This document shows, piece after piece, positions 1 to 6,246 of a stretch of DNA of 7,583 nt. This DNA comes from Verrucomicrobiota bacterium. GTDB lineage: Bacteria; Verrucomicrobiota; Verrucomicrobiia; Limisphaerales; UBA9464. Each line of letters starts with the position of its first letter. The stretch's first letter is position 1. The notes under the pieces are model-generated. The model did no database searches. It had not been told where the DNA came from and was given only the letters and a program-made list of their open reading frames with translations. The stretch covers positions 1-7,583 of the forward strand of contig JAFLEG010000190.1 in NCBI GenBank assembly GCA_017302195.1. The letters run 5' to 3'. The translations under genes were made by a program, and so were the position numbers.

Positions 1-616
1 CAGCCACCAGCATGGTGCCGATGAGGATGAGGAAGGCCAGGGCCAGCATCTTGATGGTGGGATGCCGCTCCACAAAGGCCCCGATCTGGTTCACGAACAG
101 CAGCATCACGATCATCGAGATCACCACCGCGGTGATCATCACCGGGACCTGTTTGACGGTGCCGACCGCCGTGATGACGGAGTCCAGTGAGAAGACGATG
201 TCGAGCAGGAGGATTTGCACGACGACCGATTGGAAGCTCACCGCCTTCCCGACCGACTTCGCGCCATCATCACCCTCCAGCTTTTCGTGAATCTCGTAGG
301 TGCTCTTGCCGATGAGGAACAGGCCGCCAAGGAGCAGGATCAGGTCCTTGCCGGAGACACCCAGTTCGTGTCCGGCGATGGTGGCCGTCCAGAACGGGCG
401 GTCCAGCTTCATGACCCACGCCAGGGACATGAGCAGCAGGATGCGGGTGATCAGGGCCAGGGAGAGCCCGATCCGCCGGGCCCTGGATCGTTGCTCCACG
501 GGGAGCTTGCCGCTGAGGATTGAGATGAAAATCAGGTTATCAATGCCGAGGACGATCTCCAGCAGGGTCAGGACGGCGAGACCGATCCAGAGATCGGGAT
601 TCATCAGGGCATCCAT
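1..616 (-). CDS. TerC family integral membrane protein (partial, C-terminus cut by window edge)
   Basis: Reading the - strand from ATG at 616 gives 205 uninterrupted codons running off the left edge. The protein is very hydrophobic. It carries both TerC-family signatures: EIVLGIDN at residues 20-27, followed by the helix LIFISIL, and LDIVFSLDSV at residues 138-147. Further membrane segments lie near residues 50-69, 92-104, 158-175 and 190-205, with a charged, probably cytoplasmic loop at about 105-125. The family includes YkoY/YoaE/Alx-like proteins linked to metal-ion (notably manganese) export and to tellurite resistance; the substrate here cannot be told from sequence. Start 616 (MDALMNPDLWIGL) aligns with the usual family N-terminus; the in-frame ATG at 604 is an alternative. 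Neither has a clear Shine-Dalgarno. The family identification is firm; the role is inferred from the family. It is unrelated in function to the neighbouring pseudopilin. Confidence 0.93.
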   Translation of the reverse strand, partial: MDALMNPDLWIGLAVLTLLEIVLGIDNLIFISILSGKLPVEQRSRARRIGLSLALITRILLLMSLAWVMKLDRPFWTATIAGHELGVSGKDLILLLGGLFLIGKSTYEIHEKLEGDDGAKSVGKAVSFQSVVVQILLLDIVFSLDSVITAVGTVKQVPVMITAVVISMIVMLLFVNQIGAFVERHPTIKMLALAFLILIGTMLVA

Positions 617-655
617 GGGGGCTGAGATTCGTGGGAACCGGTGTCGGCGCGCAAG

Positions 656-701
656 CGGAGAGAGGCTGGAGACGAGCGTTGCGATTCCGCAATCCTCTCC
701 G
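656..701 (-). other. Imperfect stem-loop in the probable 5' leader of the TerC gene
   Basis: CGGAGAG (656-662) pairs with CTCTCCG (695-701), and an inner TTGCG (679-683) pairs with CGCAA (688-692) around a 4-nt loop. On the - strand this lies 40-85 nt upstream of the TerC start, so it could be part of the mRNA leader. Several TerC genes are controlled by the yybP-ykoY manganese riboswitch, but I do not recognise that motif's conserved core here, so this is reported only as a possible structure. Confidence 0.25.
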
Positions 702-780
702 TAGCGCGTGCGGTGGGGTCGCGAGGATCGTGGAGAGCGTTGTGTGAAGGGCTTCCTCCGTTCCCCGTCGTTCGTTCACA

Positions 781-824
781 GGCGTAGCGGATTCAATGGG
801 GCCGCGGTGGAACACGGCCCTACC
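781..824 (-). repeat. Left copy of a ~44-bp dispersed/inverted repeat
   Basis: Read on the - strand, this 44-bp stretch begins GGTAGGG, continues with TGTTCCACCGCG and ends CCGCTACGCC. It matches 1901-1945 on the + strand with about five differences and a one-base indel. In this copy GGGCCG/CGGCCC (799-804 with 815-820) forms a 6-bp stem around a 10-nt loop. It starts a few bases beyond the T-tract of the pseudopilin terminator. The two copies point away from each other and flank the pseudopilin gene. This could be a REP-like dispersed element or the end of a small mobile cassette; no transposase is present. Confidence 0.75.
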
Positions 825-829
825 CTGGG

Positions 830-859
830 AAAAGAAAAGGGCGTCCCGAAGGACGCCCT
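830..859 (-). terminator. Rho-independent terminator of the pseudopilin gene
   Basis: A perfect 9-bp stem, AGGGCGTCC (838-846) with GGACGCCCT (851-859), closes a 4-nt loop. Read on the - strand the loop is C(TTCG)G, an exceptionally stable tetraloop, and the stem is followed by TTTTCTTT (830-837). It lies 27 nt past the pseudopilin stop codon. There is no T-run on the + side, so it acts in the - direction only. Confidence 0.9.
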
Positions 860-885
860 CAAGAATCTGAGATGGCCGAGATGGC

Positions 886-1695
886 TTACTGGCCAGCGCG
901 GTAGGGGAAGATCCACTCTTCCGTGCCGCCGGTGCTCTGGATGGAGTCCCGCACCTGCTCGCGGAGGCGGCCGGAGGTGAGCTGCTGCACCGAACCGTCG
1001 CCCAGGAGCAGGTTGCCGGCGTTCTGATGGATCTTGCCGCTGTAGCCCAGGGTGGTGTTCACCACGGCGCCGCCGGCGCCGGTGCCCTTGATGATGACGC
1101 GAACGCCCTTGGTGGTGGCGAGCGTGCCGCCATCGAAGCTGACGGGGGTGGATCCGAGGCTGTTGGTGATGTTGCGGTCGCCGCTGAGGATGGTCTGCGG
1201 ATTCTCCTCGCTGGCGGTCATGCCGAGGAAGTAGCTCACGCCCTTGTTCAGGTAGTAGGGCTGGGTGTTGGAGACCACCATCGCGATGAAGCTCGGGGCG
1301 ATGCGGGTGTCGCTGTCCGAGGGGCAGGCGATGATCTTCGGGGTGCTCAGCTCGTTGGAGAGCACGGCGAACACGGCCCAAACCGGGTTGTTGGCCTGGC
1401 CGACCGGGCCATTGCCGATCGGGAAGGTGCCCGCGGTGGTGCCCACGTATTCCGAGGCGCCACCTTCATTGGTGCTCACGTCCATCGGGAAGCGGCCGCC
1501 GTTGTCGGTGGCGAAGATGCGGAGGGCGAGACCGACGTTCTTGAGGTTGTTGACGCAGGCGATGCGGTTGGCCTTGGCCTTGGCCTTGGCCAGGGCGGGG
1601 AGGAGCATGCCGGCCAGAATCGCGATGATGGCGATCACCACGAGGAGCTCGATCAGCGTGAAGGCGCTGAGCCTGTTTTTGCGGAGACGATTCAT
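886..1695 (-). CDS. Prepilin-type N-terminal cleavage/methylation domain protein (type II secretion pseudopilin-like)
   Basis: The gene encodes 269 aa with ATG at 1695 and TAA at 886-888. A short basic leader (residues 1-11, MNRLRKNRLSA) precedes the class III prepilin motif FTLIE at 12-16, followed by the hydrophobic helix LLVVIAIIAILAGMLLPAL. A prepilin peptidase should cut after Ala11; most families have Gly here. Glu16 is the conserved Glu5 of the mature protein. An alanine/lysine-rich helix (34-43) and RIACVNNLKNVGLALRIFATDNGGRFP (44-70) are typical of the abundant pseudopilins of Verrucomicrobiota and Planctomycetota. The C-terminal LLLGDGSVQQL (229-239) matches the usual DGxV motif. 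Such proteins assemble into short periplasmic pseudopili or serve as surface proteins; the specific role is unknown. It is monocistronic, with its own promoter and terminator and no other secretion genes nearby. A longer reading from TTG at 1761 is unlikely because that TTG is part of the -35 box. Confidence 0.92.
   Translation of the reverse strand: MNRLRKNRLSAFTLIELLVVIAIIAILAGMLLPALAKAKAKANRIACVNNLKNVGLALRIFATDNGGRFPMDVSTNEGGASEYVGTTAGTFPIGNGPVGQANNPVWAVFAVLSNELSTPKIIACPSDSDTRIAPSFIAMVVSNTQPYYLNKGVSYFLGMTASEENPQTILSGDRNITNSLGSTPVSFDGGTLATTKGVRVIIKGTGAGGAVVNTTLGYSGKIHQNAGNLLLGDGSVQQLTSGRLREQVRDSIQSTGGTEEWIFPYRAGQ
1568..1591 (-). repeat. Perfect hexamer tandem repeat (TTGGCC x4) inside the pseudopilin gene
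   Basis: Four perfect copies of TTGGCC on the + strand encode the alternating Ala-Lys run (about residues 36-43) of the N-terminal helix of the pseudopilin. The unit is two codons, so gain or loss of a copy would keep the frame and only change helix length. Confidence 0.8.
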
Positions 1696-1731
1696 AACTT
1701 TAGGTGTGTGTGACGGAGTTGTGTGGCGCGG

Positions 1732-1761
1732 ACGATAGTGATCGCTCACTTTTTGTGTCAA
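1732..1761 (-). promoter_or_regulatory. Sigma70-type promoter of the pseudopilin gene, with an inverted repeat in the spacer
   Basis: On the - strand a perfect -35 TTGACA (1756-1761) is followed after 18 nt by TATCGT (1732-1737), which keeps the three most conserved -10 bases (T1, A2, T6). Transcription would begin near 1725, leaving a leader of about 30 nt before the ATG at 1695. The spacer and -10 edge hold AGTGA-N4-TCACT (1737-1750), a 5+5 bp inverted repeat placed where a repressor would block RNA polymerase. The promoter call is a sequence match only; the operator is inference. Confidence 0.5.
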
Positions 1762-1900
1762 CGCCTTTCTCCCCCTCGGACAGCATCGTCAGTGCCATGT
1801 GGTGGGTTGCTTGGTTTGCAGGCGGTTTGGCGGGGTTTCTGGGGCATCCCTGCGGTGGTTTCCCGCAGCGTGCGTGAGCTTCACGCAGGCGCCCGTCGTT

Positions 1901-1945
1901 GGTAGGGATGTGTTCCACCGCGCCCCCATTCAAATCCGCTGCGCC
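1901..1945 (+). repeat. Right copy of the ~44-bp dispersed/inverted repeat
   Basis: This copy begins GGTAGGG, continues with TGTTCCACCGCG and ends CCGCTGCGCC. It matches the reverse complement of 781-824 at about 39-40 of 45 positions. The stem seen in the left copy is only partly kept here (GGG/CCC plus a weak middle). It is followed after 15 bases by the hairpin at 1961-2003, so repeat plus hairpin may form one composite element; the left copy has no such hairpin beside it. Confidence 0.75.
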
Positions 1946-1960
1946 CGGGGACCAATGCCA

Positions 1961-2003
1961 GGGATCGTGGGAAGCGCCACCGCGCAGCGCTTCCCACAAT
2001 CCC
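1961..2003. other. Long near-perfect hairpin of unknown role
   Basis: GGGAT-C-GTGGGAAGCGC (1961-1977) pairs with GCGCTTCCCAC-A-ATCCC (1987-2003). That gives 16 base pairs with one C/A mismatch and a 9-nt loop (1978-1986). No T-run follows on either strand, so it is not a standard terminator. It lies directly after the dispersed repeat and may belong to it as a REP/BIME-like unit, or form a structured RNA. Confidence 0.7.
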
Positions 2004-2215
2004 CGCAACCATGCCACGCATACGGCGGGGAAATATGGGGTCGTGCAGGAGTCCGCCCAGCGCTGGGTCCTATTCCCCAAGCGATTCCATGCGCGCTGCG
2101 GGGGATGACAGGGATTCGCGAAGCTCGTCCCTCCGCCGTGAAAATCGTGTCTGTGGATTGCGTTTGAGTAATGAACGCTTGCTCTCGACGGGGAGCTTGT
2201 GATTTTTTTCACGAG

Positions 2216-2227
2216 TGCAACGTTGCA
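2216..2227. promoter_or_regulatory. 12-bp perfect palindrome upstream of actA, possible operator
   Basis: TGCAACGTTGCA is a perfect 12-bp palindrome about 205 bp before the actA start, next to a T7 run (2203-2209). Palindromes of this size often bind dimeric regulators. No specific regulator can be named and the promoter position is unknown, so the role is a guess. Confidence 0.3.
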
Positions 2228-2346
2228 GGGGCGGCGGGGGGTTGAATCTCCCAAGGTCAGTGCCCTCCCTCCCTGTGAAGAATCCCAAGAAACTCCGGGT
2301 ATTTCCGCTGTGAGGCGGTGATGAGCGGAGCCGCCCATGGACGTCC

Positions 2347-2416
2347 CTGCGGCGGGGGCTTTGGACGCTTCCCAGCAACCTCGCCGCAGACGATGAACCG
2401 CCGGGCCCGCGCCCGG
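2347..2416 (+). other. Two hairpins in the probable actA leader
   Basis: CTGCGGCG (2347-2354) pairs perfectly with CGCCGCAG (2382-2389). A G-U pair and two G-C pairs (2355-2357 with 2379-2381) extend the stem to 11 bp. A second stem, CCGGGC (2401-2406) with GCCCGG (2411-2416), ends 15 nt before the actA ATG. Together they would leave little unpaired RNA before the start, where no Shine-Dalgarno is visible. A role in translation control or mRNA stability is possible but unproven. Confidence 0.4.
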
Positions 2417-2431
2417 CAACGACGCTGACTG

Positions 2432-3067
2432 ATGGCCTTTACCTTCCCAAAATGGGCGAACCAACTGGGGCCCAAGCTCCTGGTCGCCGGCGGGCTGGCG
2501 GGCACCCTGGCCTTGGCCGGGGTGACCTACTACTTCACGCCCAAGTACACCCGGGTCGGCTACGAGCCGATCCAGCCGGTGCCCTTTTCGCACAAGGTTC
2601 ACGTTGGCCAGCTTGGGGTGGACTGCCGCTATTGCCATAACGGGGTGGACCAGTCGTGGTTCTCGAACATCCCGGCGGCCAGCACCTGCATGAACTGTCA
2701 CAGCCAGATCCTGAAGGACGATCCCCGGCTGCAGCTCGTGAGGGACTCGTACCAGTCCGGACAGCCCATCCCCTGGGTGCAGGTCCACAAGGTGCCCGAT
2801 TACGTCTATTTCAACCATTCCGTGCATGTGAACCGCGGCGTGAGCTGCGTGCACTGCCACGGTCAGGTCAACGAGATGGAGGAGGTCTATCACGCGAAGC
2901 CGCTGTCCATGGGCTTCTGCCTCGACTGCCATCGCAAGCCGGAGGACTACATCCGGCCCGTGGATCTGGTGACCCAACTGGATTGGAAGGGCCAGGTGAA
3001 CGGCAAGCAGCTCGTTCATGACTGGAAGGTTCAACCCGGCGAAAGCTGTTCCGTCTGCCACCGCTGA
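2432..3067 (+). CDS. actA: ActA, pentahaem c-type cytochrome subunit of Alternative Complex III
   Basis: This 211-residue protein has five CxxCH haem c sites at residues 65-69 (CRYCH), 86-90 (CMNCH), 139-143 (CVHCH), 163-167 (CLDCH) and 206-210 (CSVCH). FSHKVH (52-57) and FNHSVH (127-132) supply likely axial histidines. A hydrophobic segment at about 16-35 is an uncleaved membrane anchor that puts the haem domain in the periplasm. Size, haem count and spacing match ActA of ACIII, which passes electrons from the ActB iron-sulfur chain toward a soluble cytochrome or terminal oxidase. An in-frame TGA at 2426-2428 sits just before the ATG at 2432, which fixes the start region, although no good ribosome site is seen. 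It is the first gene of the operon, and its TGA overlaps the actB ATG by one base. Haem attachment needs the cytochrome c maturation system, encoded elsewhere. Confidence 0.95.
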   Translation: MAFTFPKWANQLGPKLLVAGGLAGTLALAGVTYYFTPKYTRVGYEPIQPVPFSHKVHVGQLGVDCRYCHNGVDQSWFSNIPAASTCMNCHSQILKDDPRLQLVRDSYQSGQPIPWVQVHKVPDYVYFNHSVHVNRGVSCVHCHGQVNEMEEVYHAKPLSMGFCLDCHRKPEDYIRPVDLVTQLDWKGQVNGKQLVHDWKVQPGESCSVCHR

Positions 3068-6000
3068 TGAAGACGATTCCCCCGATCTGCCCGGAACCGG
3101 AAACGGGCCGGAAATACTGGCGCTCGCTGGAGCAGCTCAACGACCAGCCCGAGTTCCGCGAGTGGCTGGAGCGCGAGTTCCCCGAAGGCGCCAGCGCGGC
3201 CCCTGAGGGCGAGTCCCGCCGCGACTGGATGAAGCTGATGTCCGCCAGTTTCCTGCTGGCCGGCATGGGCGGGCTGGCCACCGGATGCCGCCGCCCCGAG
3301 GAGGAGCTGCTGCCCTTCGGCAAGCAGCCCGAAGGGTACCTTCACGGCGGTTGGAAGTACTTCGCCACCGCGATGCCCTCCCGGGGTTCGGCCACGCCAG
3401 TGCTGGCCAAGTGGACCGACGGGCGTCCGACCAAGCTGGAGCCCAACTCCCTGGCACCGGGCAGCGCGGGGACCGACGCCCAGGTGCAGGCGGCGATTCT
3501 GAACCTCTATGATCCGGACCGCGCCATCCGGCACACCTTCCAGGGCAACGACGTGGATGCCGCGAAGGTGGCGGACATGCTGTCCGGACTGTCCCAGAAG
3601 TTTGGCGGCAACGCGGGCGAGGGCCTCTGGATCCTGTCCGAACGCAGCAGCTCGCCCACGCGGGCCCGGCTGCAGACGGCGCTGTCCGAGAAGTACGGGC
3701 GTTCCCGCTGGGTGAATTACGAACCGGTGGATTTTCATGTCCACCGCACGGCGGCGTCCGTCATCTTCGGTGCCGAGGTGCAGCCCCGCTACCGGCTGGA
3801 CCAGGCCAAGCGCATCCTTTCCCTGGACGCCAACCTGTTCGGCGCCGAGGCGGATGCCGGTGGCATGACGCGGGGATTTGCTGCGGGTCGCAAACCGGGC
3901 GAAGGGATGAACCGCCTTTACGTGGTCGAGTCCCTGATGACCACCACGGGCGGCCAGGCGGATCACCGCCTGCGCGTGAAACCCAGCGAGGTGGTGCGGG
4001 TGGCTGCCCAGGTCGCAGCCCAGTTGGTGACCGGCGGCACGCTCGGTGCGGCGCTTCAGAAACTTGCCGAAGGCTCCCCGGCTCCTGCGGGGTGGGCGGC
4101 CGAGTGCGCCAAAGACCTGGCCGCACACCGCGGCGAAGCCGTGGTGGTGGCGGGTTACACCCAGCCCTTGGCGGTGCACCTGATCGCTGCGGCCCTCAAT
4201 GAGGCGCTCGGCGCCCATGGCAAGACCGTGGAGCTGCGCCAGGCGGAGACGCCGGCGGACACGTCGTCCATGGCCGACCTGGTCGCGGCCCTGTATGCCG
4301 GTCAGGTGGACACCCTGGTGATTCTTGGCGGCAATCCCGCCTACAACGCTCCGGCGGACCTGAAGTTCTCCGAGGCCGCGAAAAAGGCGAAGTCGGTGGT
4401 GCGCCTCGGCTACTACGAGGACGAGACCTTCAGCCTGGCCACCTGGAACCTGGCCTCCGCCCATTTTCTGGAGGCCTGGGGGGATGCCCGTGGCGCCACC
4501 GGGGCGGTGCTTCCGGTGCAGCCGCTCATCCAGCCGCTCTTTGGCGGTCTATCGGACCTGGAGGTCCTGGCCCGACTGCTGGGGCATCCGATCACGACGC
4601 CCTACGACCTGGTGCGGGAGACCTTCAAGGGTCTGACCTCCGGGGAGGAAAACGCCTGGAACCAGTTCCTTCACGACGGATTTCTTGCCGACAGCGCCGG
4701 GCAACCCGTCCGCCTGTCCTTCGACGCTTCCCGGGTGCTGGAAGCGCTGGAGAAGTCCGCGCCGGCACCGGCGGGCGATGGGTACGAGGTGGTGCTGTTC
4801 CGCGACTCCAAGGTGGATGACGGGCGCAACACCAACAACGGATGGCTCCAGGAATTGCCCGAACCGGTCACGAAGGTGACCTGGGAAAACGTGGTGCTGC
4901 TGTCGCCGAAAACGGCCAAGGACCTGGGCATTGATTCCAGCGCCCGCGCCAAGGATGGACAGTATGAGCAGTTCGTGGTGAAGGTGACCGTCGGCGGGGC
5001 CAGCATCGAGGGCCCGGCCTGGGTGCAGCCTGGCTTGGCGGACGGCGTCGTGGGCTGTGCTCTGGGATACGGCCGCACCAAGGTTGGCCGCGTCGGCCGC
5101 GCGAGCGGCTTCAATGCCTATCCCCTGACGTCCCACAAGTCGGGAAACCTGGCGCGCGGTGCCCGGTTGGAAAAGGTGATGCGCCGCCACCTGGTGGCCG
5201 TCACACAGGAGCACGGACTGATGGAAGGACGTCCGGTGGTGCGCGAGGCCACCGTTGCCGAGTACGCGGCGAAGCCGGACTTCGCCAAGCACATGGATCT
5301 CGACGCGCACCTCGACTACGTGCCGCGCAATCCCGACGGGTCCATCAAGAACATTTACCAGAGCCCCTATCAGGCACAGCCCTGGACCAAGTCGGACATC
5401 AACCAGTGGGCGATGACCGTGGATCTGGGGTCCTGCACCGGGTGTTCCGCCTGCGTGATTGCCTGCCAGGCGGAGAACAACATCCCCATCGTCGGCAAGG
5501 ACCAGGTGGCCCGGGGCCGCGAGATGCAGTGGATGCGCATTGACCGGTACTACAGCTACGATCCGAGCCTGCCGACCACGGACGAGACGCCGGCCGCGGA
5601 TCCGCAGATGGTGATCCAGCCGATGCTCTGCCAGCACTGCGAGAATGCGCCGTGCGAGAGCGTGTGCCCGGTCAACGCGACCGTGCATGACAGCGAGGGG
5701 CTGAACGTCATGGCGTACAACCGCTGCATCGGCACGCGGTACTGCAGCAACAACTGCCCGTACAAGGTGCGCCGCTTCAACTTCTTCGACTTCAACAAGC
5801 GCCAGATCAGCTACGCGCAGCAGACCGGGACCTTCTTTCTGAACGTCCAGTCGCCGCTGTACCACGGGCCCTTCGGTCCCAACCAGTACAAGGAGACCGA
5901 CTGGGATGTCATTAAGCTGGTCAAGAATCCGGACGTCACCGTGCGCATGCGCGGCGCAGGCCAAGATCGCGGTGAAGAACCGGGCCAAGGACAGCGGCAA

Positions 6001-6246
6001 CGTGCGCGTGCCGGGCGACATGGTGAAGACGGCCTGCCAGGAGGCCTGCCCGGCCGAGGCCATCGTGTTCGGGAACATTCTGGACCCCGAGGCCCGAGTG
6101 AACCAGACGCGCAACGATCCCCGCAACTACACGGTGCTGGGCTTCCTCGACAACAAGCCGCGGGTCACCTACCTGGCGCGCATCCGCAACCCGAATCCCT
6201 CGATGCCGAACACCTACACGGAACCCGATTCGATCCGCGACTATGA
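3067..6246 (+). CDS. actB: ActB, TAT-variant-translocated molybdopterin oxidoreductase/iron-sulfur subunit of Alternative Complex III; frameshifted near the 3' end
   Basis: The frame runs 1059 codons, but only residues 1-962 look like ActB. Family layout: a ~50-residue N-terminal extension, then an internal Tat-like signal SRRDWMKLMSASFLLAG (50-66) and Cys74; a large molybdopterin-oxidoreductase-like domain (about 80-750) that in this family carries no molybdenum cofactor; and a ferredoxin-like region from about 780. Cysteine groups are CxxCxxCxxxC at 790/793/796/800, CxxCxxxxCxxxC at 855/858/863/867, and C887-IGTRY-C893-SNN-C897-P. In the last, Thr replaces the usual second Cys, consistent with the single [3Fe-4S] cluster known for ACIII. 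After RMRG (residues 960-963, near 5953) the reading turns into a Gly/Arg/Pro-rich tail without homology, ending at TGA 6244-6246; the true C-terminus continues in the next frame. If the lesion is real, the product would lack one [4Fe-4S] site and the C-terminus. The ATG overlaps the actA stop (TGATGA), so translation is probably coupled. Confidence 0.9.
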   Translation: MKTIPPICPEPETGRKYWRSLEQLNDQPEFREWLEREFPEGASAAPEGESRRDWMKLMSASFLLAGMGGLATGCRRPEEELLPFGKQPEGYLHGGWKYFATAMPSRGSATPVLAKWTDGRPTKLEPNSLAPGSAGTDAQVQAAILNLYDPDRAIRHTFQGNDVDAAKVADMLSGLSQKFGGNAGEGLWILSERSSSPTRARLQTALSEKYGRSRWVNYEPVDFHVHRTAASVIFGAEVQPRYRLDQAKRILSLDANLFGAEADAGGMTRGFAAGRKPGEGMNRLYVVESLMTTTGGQADHRLRVKPSEVVRVAAQVAAQLVTGGTLGAALQKLAEGSPAPAGWAAECAKDLAAHRGEAVVVAGYTQPLAVHLIAAALNEALGAHGKTVELRQAETPADTSSMADLVAALYAGQVDTLVILGGNPAYNAPADLKFSEAAKKAKSVVRLGYYEDETFSLATWNLASAHFLEAWGDARGATGAVLPVQPLIQPLFGGLSDLEVLARLLGHPITTPYDLVRETFKGLTSGEENAWNQFLHDGFLADSAGQPVRLSFDASRVLEALEKSAPAPAGDGYEVVLFRDSKVDDGRNTNNGWLQELPEPVTKVTWENVVLLSPKTAKDLGIDSSARAKDGQYEQFVVKVTVGGASIEGPAWVQPGLADGVVGCALGYGRTKVGRVGRASGFNAYPLTSHKSGNLARGARLEKVMRRHLVAVTQEHGLMEGRPVVREATVAEYAAKPDFAKHMDLDAHLDYVPRNPDGSIKNIYQSPYQAQPWTKSDINQWAMTVDLGSCTGCSACVIACQAENNIPIVGKDQVARGREMQWMRIDRYYSYDPSLPTTDETPAADPQMVIQPMLCQHCENAPCESVCPVNATVHDSEGLNVMAYNRCIGTRYCSNNCPYKVRRFNFFDFNKRQISYAQQTGTFFLNVQSPLYHGPFGPNQYKETDWDVIKLVKNPDVTVRMRGAGQDRGEEPGQGQRQRARAGRHGEDGLPGGLPGRGHRVREHSGPRGPSEPDAQRSPQLHGAGLPRQQAAGHLPGAHPQPESLDAEHLHGTRFDPRL

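Larger units (their letters stand above)
1762..2431. other. 670-bp non-coding stretch between the divergent pseudopilin and act transcription units
   Basis: I see no convincing gene here. The open frames crossing it lack recognisable motifs and mostly run antisense into known genes. It does hold structure: a short stem at 1871-1887 (TGCGTGA/TCACGCA), the right copy of the dispersed repeat (1901-1945), a strong 43-nt hairpin (1961-2003), a T7 run within GTGATTTTTTTCAC (2199-2212), the palindrome at 2216-2227 and two hairpins before actA. The act operon promoter must lie here or upstream, but I cannot point to a good -35/-10 pair. Confidence 0.6.

Noticed and set aside
12..704. + strand open frames over the TerC gene
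   Set aside because: They lack family motifs, whereas the - strand gives both TerC signatures in one continuous frame.
617..720. yybP-ykoY manganese riboswitch before the TerC gene
   Set aside because: TerC genes often have one, but the conserved core sequences of that riboswitch are not recognisable; only a weak stem-loop is present.
781..1945. Complete insertion sequence
   Set aside because: The inverted repeats enclose a pseudopilin gene, with no transposase and no evident target duplication.
2185..2212. Terminator at the T7 run before actA
   Set aside because: The preceding stem would be only about four base pairs, and the T-run itself lies in the loop of GTGA/TCAC, so it does not fit an intrinsic terminator.
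1700..3061. 453-codon open frame on the - strand across the intergenic stretch and actA
   Set aside because: It is antisense to the clear pentahaem cytochrome, has no recognisable domain and is low in complexity. High third-position GC in the real gene leaves its complement open.
5906..5960. Programmed ribosomal frameshifting in actB
   Set aside because: There is no slippery heptamer at the junction, and conserved residues (the CxxC segment) are missing rather than only displaced, so a deletion or assembly error explains it better.
3031..6126. Long - strand open frames (477 and 525 codons) opposite actB
   Set aside because: They are His/Arg/Gly/Val-rich shadow frames with no motifs, directly antisense to a well-supported ActB reading.
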